Shown: positions 42,201-54,200 of the stretch, in pieces | How positions within the stretch are numbered: position 1 is the stretch's first letter | How the letters are laid out: the number at the start of each line of letters is the position of its first letter | Origin: Siphonodentalium dalli | Lineage: Eukaryota > Mollusca > Scaphopoda > Gadilida > Siphonodentaliidae | Reading direction: 5' to 3' | Length of the DNA stretch: 64,000 nt | Assembly: GCA_032622095.1 (NCBI GenBank) | Contig: CP136067.1 | Span: 81,740,705 to 81,804,704, forward strand | Notes under the pieces: model-generated | What the model saw: the letters and a program-made list of their open reading frames with translations, nothing else | What the model was told of the DNA's origin: nothing | Databases searched by the model: none | Program-made: the position numbers and the translations under genes

Positions 42201-45200
42201 GTGTTTGTTTTATAAAGTTTAATCTAAAACCGAAGTGTTAACGACCTTTGATCGTGCATCAAAGAGATTCCGACAACATGAGTACTACTAATATATGTTA
42301 CAAGCAGTGGGCAGTTCATTTGATGATACGACATGGTTACTCTTCGGGTCGTTGTATATTCTACAAATTGGCGGCATTGCGGCTTTGAACTTGTGGCAAC
42401 GTCGTTGTATATTTCTACAAGAAAGACGGCACAATGTAATTGAAATGTGCTGACTGTCACCGTGTTCGATGAACTGAATACATTCGCCCTTGAATCTGAT
42501 TGGACCAATGGGGAAATGATTGACATTCTCTTGAAACCAGGGAACCTACAGCATTTTAATCAGCGATGTTCTCCGCGATGTCATTTGTGAGTACACTTTG
42601 TTTGCTTAGTATACTTAGATGTCAGTAGTACAGGCTATCACTTATCGTGTGGTAACTGCTGAATGAAACTCACTATTATCAATTATTTAACTTGTTCAGA
42701 GTCCTGAAATTTCCGGGTGGGGGTTCACCTTATTGAGCAACTACATGTACCATGCAGTCAGCAGCTTTCATTGTGTTAATTTAATTGACATTGTAATTGA
42801 TTGTTTAATACATACATTATATCAGCAAGGTAATACAATTTAATTTATGTTGAAGTTGACTATTGCACATGACAATTATGAAGAAACTGATTCCTGCAGG
42901 AGAATCACGTTTTTGCCAAATATTTGAGGCTCATATACAGATGAGTGTATAATGGCATCGATACTCATTGCTCTTGTACTAAGGTTAGAATCATAAATCC
43001 TTGAATACTCAATCCTGAAAAGGATGTGACAGAGAACATATGCAATGCGATGCTAAATGTAAGTCACAGGCAGTCAGATTGATGTATAATAGTCATAACA
43101 TTAATGTATCTGGAGATTGCAGCGATCGATAATGTGTTTACCGTTTCCTAACTTTGGGTTAGGACCAAAATAATAAATATGACGTCAAATCGCTAATCCT
43201 TTAGTTACAATCCTATACTTTATATTACTTATATGTATTATCTATATTATATATTTATTATTATTTACTATCTTGTCCAACTCCTGTGCCTGCATCAACT
43301 GTTGCCAAAAGATTTCAAAACAACCAATTCAGCAATTGGATTTCAAAATAAATGGTATTTGGTAGAAATAGAAAATTCCTACCAGAACTTTATAGCCCAA
43401 TTTGCACATTAAGGAGGTCAAGTGACCAATTTTGAATGGTCATTTCCATGCAATTCTCCGCAGCAAAAGTTACAGAGCTGCAAATATTTCTGGGTGTGAT
43501 TTTGTGCGGTATTGAAAACAATACTAGTACATATTTACCTGGCAGGTTGGCTTGGGTTTTTTCCATTAGAAAGTTGGTGTATTTATACTAGTATTTGAAT
43601 TTTATCTTGATTTTTCAAAACTAGGTAAAGTGTTGTTTTTTTCAAGAAAATAATTCTCAACAACAAAAATAAATTTATAGCAAAAATTGGCAATTTAGGC
43701 CAAAATCAAAATTAGGTTTGTTTGTCCACTCCTGACCGAATCATGAGCCGTAAACAACCAGTGGGGGTATTATTTATTTCTCGCCTTACCTATTACGCTA
43801 TTGTTATGGGACTTGGATCATTGTGATCATAATAGGGGTGGCTTTCCGATAGTGTTTAATTTGTTGCATTCATCAGGATAGCAATCCTTTAAAAAGTCCC
43901 TTTTTTTTGGAAAAGGAAGGCAAATGGTATGTGTCATATTCCTCCTTTCCCGGACTTGAAGCAACCTCTCCCATCACAGGCATCGCAGAAATTTTGACAG
44001 GATATCTTTATCCCGTAAATTTTGGACTACTTCACCAGGTCTGGCTCATGTGCAGATCTGACTACATGTATATAGTCCGATTTGCACATAATGTGCAAAT
44101 CGAGCTATATCAGTTTACCATAAGATTTTATTAGTACAAAGATCATAATTATTTCTGTCACCTAATGTTTGATTTCAATATGTTAATATGAGAATATTCA
44201 ATATTTCCGAGCAGGAATAATTTTTTACACCAAAAATGGACTTTTGTCAGTTTTGATGATTACTTTGGCCATACTTTGGGACAGTTTTGTAATCTTCTTC
44301 AAACTTCATAAAATCACTTTATTTTTTAAACTAATTGTCCCCAGCATCAATTGTTACCAAAAGATTGAGAAATAACCAACTGGATTTCAAAAGAAATGGT
44401 ATTTGGTAGAAATAGAAAATTTCATACCAAAACTGTATAGCTCGATTTGCACATTATGTGGAGATCTGACTATATAGTCAGCAGGTCTGGCTCATGTGCA
44501 GATCTGACTATATAGTCAGATTTGCACATACTCTCGGGCTCCAAATAAACGTGCATGCACGTTTATTATTTCAGGCGGAAAATTCCCCCGGTACGCTGCT
44601 TATTTGGGTCTGCACGTTTATTGATTTTTCAGTAAAATAATTTGTACCATAAGTGAACCGTCTAATTCATCAACAAAGTGAAAGTTATACCACAGTAAAG
44701 CATGATTTCACTTCAAATTTAGGGAAACAATTTGACAGTTATTATAGTCAATACGTCACTCGCTTGACAGGAATTCCCAAAAATGAAAATAGCAGGGCGA
44801 GCCAGGTGTTTACCTCCCCGCATTCATTTGAAAGTGGTCGCATCAGACTAGTAAGCCGTGTATCCATTACTTTCGCGCACGTGATTGTTAGGATTATCTC
44901 ATTATCAGGGGGACGCACCATGTTCTTCAAGAATACACATTTCCCCTCCCCGCATGCCTTTAAAAGTGAACCATCGGATTCCGATTAAGCCGTGTATCCA
45001 TGATGTTTGCGCACGTTTTCATTAGGATTATCTCATTATTAGGGGGGACGAACCACGTGCTTACCGGAATACACATTTTTTACTGTGGCAGTGTGGGGCT
45101 CCATTTAGGCACCAGACATTTTCGTTTTAATGATCTCAATAAAACACTCAATACTGTCATAATCCAACAATTTTATGAGAGGTTTATAAAATATTTTGAT

Positions 45201-48200
45201 CATTGAAAGTGTAATAAAATGTTACTTTATAGTTGGGAAGCTTAGTCTATAATTAAAAATGGATGTAGAATAAAACTTTGGGGCCTCTTTACGCACTGTC
45301 TTTAGGGAATTTCTGTAAAAATTGTTGTTTCCCCGTGAGAGTTTAAACATGGCGGATACTTTTTGTCCAAAAAAATATATATATAATCTTGCAGAGAAGA
45401 AAAAGCTTGCCGAGTTATGTATAAAATATAAAAATTTCACGTCCTCACTGTTAATTTTATAAACATTTGCTGGAAATTCCCCCCTGCACTATTATTTGGG
45501 TCTGCACGTTTATTAGTTTTCAATGAAAGTCCCCCCCTGCACTATTATTTGGGTCTGCACGTTTATTTGGAGCCCGAGAGTAATGTGCAAATCGGGCTAT
45601 ATCAGTTTATAGTCAAAGTTTATAAGTACAAAGATCCTAGCTATTTCTGTCACCTAATGTTTGATTTCAATATGTTGATATGAGTATATTCAATATTTTC
45701 CAGCAGGAATAATTCTTTTAACCGAAAATGTACTTTTGATGATTACTTTGAGACAATTTTGTAAATCTTGTTCAAACATCATAAAATCAATTTATTTTGG
45801 AAACTGATTGTCCGCGGGATAAATTGTTGTCAAAAGATTGAGAAATAACCAATTTGATTTCAAAAGAGATGGTATCTGGTAGAAATATAAAATTTCATAA
45901 CAAAACTGTATAGCTCGATTTGCACAATATGTGCAAATCTGACTATATAGTCAGATTTGCACATGAGCCAACCCTGGTCAGATTCGCACATGAGCCAGAC
46001 CTGTTCACATATAACTTTTGCTGCAGAGATTTGGATTAAAATCCCCATTCACAGGCTTTGGTAGTTTTATATACCATTTTCATGAAAATTTTATCCTATT
46101 TTACTTATAAAGAGTACAGGTATATAAGTAATTCTGTAGCAGAAATCACGAAATTTTAAAACATTGTTTTAACCACTCACACATGTAAGTTGTCTATATG
46201 CATATATGCTAATATATACTTCAATACACCAATATATATATTACCTAATTTACCGTTCACACACCTACTATTGCTGAAGTTCAAGGGCGTTTGGTATGGT
46301 GCAAGGAAACATTTCGCATCCAGCATTTGGTTACATTAGACAGGATTACATTCAACATATTCAGTTAGTCAACTGGCGTTTTTTTGGTTTCATTTTGATA
46401 AATAAATAAAATACTAGACACCCTATTATTTAAGTTCTGCTTAAATGTGTGACTACGGCAATTGTTTTATTGGGGAGATATCTGGAACAATCCAATTTGA
46501 ACACGCTTTTATTTTCGTACCCGAGTACATTATGCTCTAGATGTTCTTATGATAATCGGCCTTTACGGTTACCAAACCGGAACTTGTGCCGAATATGGCA
46601 TTTTAGGTATGCAGTGGGCACATCGCTACTTTCGTGGCTAGTTATTTACTAGTCCAACAAATTAGACTTTCGGATTAGGCCTAAACAAAAAATACGTTTG
46701 TTTCCGCTAACCCGACCGACCCTATTTTAAACCGCCGACCCTAAACATTTTATTGCCATTGCAAAAAAAAAAAATTGAACCAAAAAAAACAAACAAAAAA
46801 ACATTTGATTTAAATTTTTTTTTTTTTCAATTTAGGTCCCAATTCATATCATAACAAGATGCAAAACATTTATATATTTATATATATTGACATAAGAAAT
46901 TTAAGTTTACAAAAAGATTTAAGTTCAACAGTTGGAATCATACTGTAAAGTATGTTTGGCTTTATCTAGCTTTCATCTGTGAAAACTTCAAATAATTTGA
47001 GTTCAGGTACGGTATGTTATCATTCAGCGTTCAGACTTCAGTATTTCAATCAATTACAGCACAGGAACATTAACAATTTGATCAAATCAACCTGGTTATC
47101 AAGTGTGATCTCATAATACCAAATGAAAAATTAACATAGAGATTAGTACCATATATAGTCATTACTATCTTAATACATGTACATTGTTTCTGTACTACAT
47201 GTACATGTAGGATTTCTGTATTACATGTACCTGTAGTATATTATGTACGGTATGTGTCTCACTTGAATTTTATAAAATAGCCTATTTATGAATTAGAGTG
47301 ATGATGGCAAGTCTAATTTCAAGCAGGATAAGGCTTCCGATAAGCATAATCCATAGAACCAAAAGATATCTGACAATAACTTATAAGCATTTCCAATCCA
47401 TACATATATAAAAAGTTCCAAAGTTATGCTTGAGAAACTTGATAAAATTGACCTCTCTGTAAAATTCAAAATACTGACTCAAAGAGCCTTAGATTAGATC
47501 TAAATGCAATGGATTTTCAAAATTTTTTCCAGGGGAAGAACCCCCACCATCATCAGGGGGTCACCCTTCCCAAACATTCCTCCGATCAGGCCTTCAGGTT
47601 ATGCCTTCGGCATATCATTGCCCAAAAACAGGTGTCCCCAAAAAATACCTAGATCCTTCACTGAATGTGGAGAAGGTGGTGTTGTGAAGCCATCCTTAAG
47701 AGATCGGTACAAGACGGTCACTCCAATATGTGTACAGTGCAGTGGTACTGGACTGACTCCAATTGTCGCCAGACCATATAGGAAATATTAGGATTATCAA
47801 AGACTATCTTAGTATATAGACTAGTATATATGTAAATATTAAAGCATATGTAAGATTGAATTGGAGTTTCTAGTTCCTCTGTCATCTGGGTTAACCTGAT
47901 TGGGGCTAAGAAGTGCATAGTTTGGGTTATTGACAAGTATTATACAGTTATTTTTAAAGATTACTGAAAAAAAAAAGTTGACAAAAAAAAAAGAAGTTAA
48001 GCCTACCTACCTACCCTAATTTTTTTTAGCTCGTTAGCGGAAACAAAGGTATTATTTGTTTAGGCCTTAATAGGAATTTTAATATTTGGACGTTTATGGA
48101 CCTTTTAATCCTTCAGTCTAATGGAACACGTGAAAACTTTGAATGCTACGAAGCCACATGAATTATGAGGCAAGGTCATGCCCCTTTAACTTACACTGTT

Positions 48201-51200
48201 CACGTCTAATGACACAAATAAAACTACAAATAAAAAACACATACCTTTTGTTGGAATGTTAAATATCATGACTGAACTAACTAGCATAAATTTGTGTCAC
48301 TATTAATCCATATAATTTTATAACTCAACCGACAGAAATATTCAAACCCGTCTACGCTAGCGAACACATACGAAAACGAAAGCACGCGCATGCGTAATAG
48401 ATCAGAAATCTGGGAAAACACGCGAAATTAACATAATTTATTTGTATTTGAAAATGGTGATATGTTTTCCAATCCGGGATTAAACTAACAAATCTGTAAT
48501 TCTGACAACTTTTATATCACAATCTATGTGTGAACACAAAGAATACTATCTCTGCTACAGGTAAGACTAATGTATTTGTAGATACTTTAAGAGAAAATGG
48601 TATTTTGATGGGTCATATCGGTGGTCACTGATGTTGACCTGCTTCAAAATGTGTGCTAACTTTGCTTTCAGCTCTTTTATTAGACTAGAAGGATTAATAC
48701 AATCGTAAATGTCCAAATATTAAAATATGTATTAATCCGAATAGTCTAATTTGTTGGACTAGTTATTTACCTGTACTCTTTATAAGGCCAAAGCGAAAAA
48801 TAGGCATGTTTCCACTCCCCCGCCCGCCCCACCTCAAAACCCCCCGACGAAACTCACTTTATTTATTTTCCAAATCCCGAAAAATAAAATACGATGTATT
48901 TACTATTTCCACGTGAATTAATACTACACTATTTATATTGTTATATATAGACCTCTCACATAAACAAGCATACTAAAATTGTCTCCTTATTTGGTTATTA
49001 AATCGACCCACTGACAATAAAATTCCGTGTTGTGACCGATATAGCAACAGATTGTAAACAAAAACAAACGGGCACGTGGTTTTCAGACACACTGTAAAAT
49101 GAAGCTCCATGGCGGCATTAGGGTGATGAGTTTATGACCGCATTATTAATGTACGTCAACTAACGACATGCCCAAATATACCGGCAAAATAATGCTACAC
49201 AATATTTACGCGAACGCAATCGCAAAGAATACATCTGTCCCAAAACTTCCAACGGTGTCTGAAAAGAACGGACTGTAACAACCGGATGATATAGGCCTAC
49301 GGTAATTTACCGAACGGAAGACGGAGTGTATATTTACCGGAAGATCTAAAACAATTTTGCCAACATCCGGGAAATAGTGTCAACATGTCGTCCCAAACAA
49401 GTGTCAGCAGCGTGTTGGCACTTAAGGGGATGGCAAAGTCTGTTTCATAAAAAATGTCTGGAAACGGGCTGACAAAATTGGTATTTTTCACATAAAAGCA
49501 GACAGAAATAGATATAACAACATAGAGGTAATATATAGAGCATATATCGTTAAAGGAGGTGCCACGAATAGATGTGAGCTAAAAAGCTTTTTGTACCAGA
49601 AAAATGACTTTGAAACAGAGTATATCTCCAATATTATGTCATTGTTTTGGCATTCAAATGTGAAAAACTATAACTTCAACAGTATCATTAGGCAGCCCAT
49701 TATGATAAGTGACATACCGTTAAGAGCCAAGGAGCTATGCTTTAGATTAATGTTCACTGTATCGTTTGCAAAACGTCCGCTAAAACGTGTCAGTTTTTCT
49801 TGGGAGCCAGTCGCCATATTTCAATTGTAAACACATGTTCATGACGTTGTTGTCATTTTTTAATTCGCGGCAGGTACATGAAAATCGACCAGAAAAGCAA
49901 TCCGATCCTGCAATCGGGCAAGTTTATGATATGAAATCGATGCTTTCAGTTTATTTAAATTGTTGGAATTAATTTAGTTGCTTGATTACCCACGATTTAT
50001 GAAGTTTTGTGCTGTTTACAGATGGAAATGTTGATATTTTATTTTTAGAATTACCAGTCTATAGTCAAAAGCGAGATTACCAGATGTCGTATTAGTACGC
50101 AAATCACATAAATAGAAAACTTACATGTTTCAGAATATTGTATTATTCTAAAATCAAATAGCCTATATAAAAACATATTTATGAATAGGAAAGTACCGTA
50201 TTCCGACGAAATATGTCATATTTTACGACGGACTCCTTGTGCGAGTTCACTTCCGGTCAATTCTATTTTGGTGCACTGGGATCAACAACATTGTGGAGTA
50301 AAATACGTTTAATAACATTTGAATGTAAATTAATCGAGAAATTGTCGGTTATCAGGTACAATCATATTGCTTAGGCCTAAAAAATATATACGTTTGTTTC
50401 CGCTAACCCGACCGACCCTATTTTAAACCGCCGACTCTAAACTTTTTATTTTGAGATTTTTTTGTTAAATATCTAAATCTCTATTATATTGGAAGAAAAC
50501 CAACAATGAAATTTTTGTTGATGGTAATTAAAACAAATTAGGCATAATTCCATTGTAATTTGTAACTATTATTAATTAATTCGTTGGAATTACCGGTAGA
50601 CGAGTGTGCAAGACCTACTTCCGGTATCGTTTCGTTATGAAATTGTCAATGCGTATGAAATAACTGCGGTACGTTTTTTCATTCAAAATTTATTTTAACT
50701 TTGACAAAACAATCTATGATCCGAGAATGGGTTAATCCATTAGTTATTGATGACTTCACCACTACAATATAAATACATTAACTATTTAACCACAGCATAA
50801 CATTTATTTCTACGAACATTTCATATTGGTACGTTGAATAGTGTCAAATAATGATCAAGTTTCCTATTTTCGTGGTACATATACATCGTTTTTATCATAC
50901 AGTCACAATGGGCTTGATTCAGTGCAGCTTTAAACCTTCAGGTCTAACAAATATAGGGTTTCCACTTATCTAATTGAATTCAATTTTATTGAATTTAGAA
51001 CAAATATTGTTTAAAAAGCAAACTTTTTTTTCAAACTCAAAGTTATTATGTTTTTTTCTTTTTTAAATTAGAAGATCGGTGACTCAAACCAATACACGTC
51101 CTCCCAAAGCCTCAGTAATTCATCTTAGAAGATTCCTCCTAGCTACTTAATTCAGCTTGGGCTATTTTTTTTGGACAAATGTTTACAGTCAGTTTCATAT

Positions 51201-54200
51201 TATTTTGCCCCGTATGTTTTTTTAATTTTCCTAAAAATTCCACCACATACTATTATTCCGCACGTATGTTTATTGGGCACTCACGAGGATTGTTGTATGC
51301 GCCGCATGCACTGGAATACGTCTGCAAGCGCCCGGGCCCCCCCCCCCACAGTAATAATATACGGTATATATATAAGCCCACCCACCAGCCCATCCCACCA
51401 CCCAGTGTCTTATGCGCCTGCGGCTATGGGAATATGCGCCGCAACTGCCCACAATAATAATATTTATCACATAATTTGGCCATAAAAGCAGTTTCATAAT
51501 TATCGGTAATAGACACGTTTAATATCAGCGCGTGCGATGACGTCACGGCGTTCTTCAAATAACTTGCGATCGCTGTAGTTTATGATTGTTGTTTTCGATG
51601 AATATTTCGCGTTGCTTCGGGTTTATTTGATCATGTGATAAAAGGTATCTCACACTCGTCCTATTTTATACGTAATTTATCAACCTCGTCCTCTAAATTC
51701 TATTTGAGCCTTGGTAAACCTCGGCTCAAATCGAATTTAGTGAACTCGGTTGATAAATTCCGTATAAAATAGAAACTCATGTGAGATCCTCTATATAATG
51801 TATCTTATGCGCCATAGAGTGTCTGCAATGGCCCACAATAATAATATATATAAGGCCTAAAAAAAAAATACCTTTGTTTCCCCTAACCCGCCCGCACCTA
51901 TTAAAACCTCCCGCACCAAAAAATATTTTTTATTTTATTTTTTTTTAAATAAAAGAAAATAGTTGCCGACGCTGTTTGTCTCAGTTCGTCGCTTTATAAT
52001 AGGCCCCGTTTCTAATGACTCGACGTCCGTACGCATTTCATAACATGGCGGTGCCCACGGAAAATAAAAAATACATCGTTTTCGTTTAAATCTTCTAGTG
52101 ATGAGCCTATATATAATCGGGAACGACAATCGGAATCGGCCGATTGTGGCCCATTGAATGACAATCGGTACTCGGGTTTCAACATCGGCATTTCCGATTG
52201 TCTAAATAGAAATCAGGTGCTTGTTTTTCTTCAATAAACTGTTTTAAATATGACGATGTTTTGTTGAATAAATGACCATGCAGTAAACATGGGGAAAGTG
52301 ATTTACCAAACACAAACTTGATATACAGCCATCTCCTCTTCAATACACCGGCCATACCTGGGTCTATGTTTGAACAATATATTAGTGGGGATCGCCGGGA
52401 AGCATGTGACACTTTGGGTTAGAGCCAGGCTGCGATGATGACGCCGTGATTGCGCGTAATAATAAATTATATGATGATGTACACAAATTACATCTCATGA
52501 TACGCCGATACGTAACTTTATTGTTCGTCAACATGTAGACATTTTGATTTATGTACGTCAAACTATCAAAAATCAAAATGTATGCATACGCAGCACAACA
52601 AATCTATCTATATAGTACACACAGCGTAAAACAGGTATAAACTGTAGAAACCGAAAGTGCATGTCACGTGACATTTAATTGCGCAGCTGACTTCACTGTT
52701 TCAGTCCTTCGATTCTGTAAAATGCAGGAGTGTGGTTGGTCACTCGCCTAACCTGAAACCCAGGCGTGTGATTTTGGTGGATATTTCGGGGGTATAAAAT
52801 GACAAACGAAGACTCAAAATTAAATCAATTTTATCACCATTGTGATTCATCTTGTACACATGTATTCTCCACATTGAAGTAATTAAAACTCCATTCTCGA
52901 ATTGCGTCGTAATGCTTCCGTTGGATGTAAGTTGTTATGAAATGCGGTCAGAGACCATGTGACCACGTGAGAGTTTCCTGTTGTGTGAACTCTATCGATA
53001 TTTTTAAAAATAATGTTTGATTGCCCCGAACTCAAGTTTCAATTTCTATTCATCTTCACCGCCCATCGGGGCGGCTTCATTTAGAACGCAACACAATCAT
53101 GGTACCAACATTACGTTGCATTGGTGTGGGGTGCACGGTGGGATTAATTTAAATATGTCATGTTGGTAACAATATCTAGCCGAGAATTACTCAGACCTAC
53201 ATACGAATGCGACGACATCGCTAAACGCACCTGACTATAATAATGTTCTAGCGCATGCGCAAAACTTAAAACAATTACTTCCGTCGTATACGGCATGTCT
53301 GTCAGTCTTCTCCAGCAAACAAGGTTGATCGTTATTATAAACCCTTTTTCAATCGTGCGCCTAATATCGCCGAGGAGTGTGATTAATTACTCGCCAAGAT
53401 TTAATTTCAGGCGTGCTATGGTGCGCGATCGCACGCCTCATAATCGAAGGCCTGCTGTTTGTTCAATTAAATTGAGCATATTATAACATGTGTATCAGTT
53501 GTCAGGACGCAGGAATAAAAACTGTACAAGCATTAATAGTCAGATATTAAAAAGAATAAAAGAAATTTATTTATTAATTTTACTATCTGTAATTAATCTT
53601 TTTAAAGTATTTCACCCAACACAACTTTCCATTAATGATTAACTTTAAATAGTCGAAGACAATGTCATTTCATCCAGTCAGCCTCGTGTGACGTCACGTA
53701 TAGGTCACCACCAATGATTATTTTGATGACCATGCCGAAATCGACAATCAAATCGTGTCTGCGAAATTGACATGAACATGGTGTAACTTGCAACTAGTTC
53801 AGTCGGCTCATTTCCTTTGATGCGATGTCTTTGAATTGGGATCAAAGAAAAATGCCGTTTGATGAATTGTTATCAAAAACGGGCCGTGGATATGTCGTCA
53901 TGCACGTGGCTACATCAAACTTTCAAACTATTTGTTGTGGAATAGCCTAGAATACATGGGTAAGTTAATGCATTGCATCGTCGATACAATACATTACAAT
54001 AAATACACCGAGGCCCCGTACCACAGCTAGCCTCTGCAGGACATGTGCCTGTATTTGATCACAAGTCAGCCCATACCTACCTATATACTTACCCAAACGT
54101 ATACTTATGTATACTGTGTACGGCATATTACTAGTACTACGGTTGTTGCTTGCTTCTAATTCTAAGTATTATATAACACATAACATATTCTGGTATAATT

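Noticed and set aside
47504-47791. 95-codon plus-strand frame in the 46678-48066 element
   Set aside because: No recognisable domain, Pro/Gly-rich, inside a non-autonomous element.
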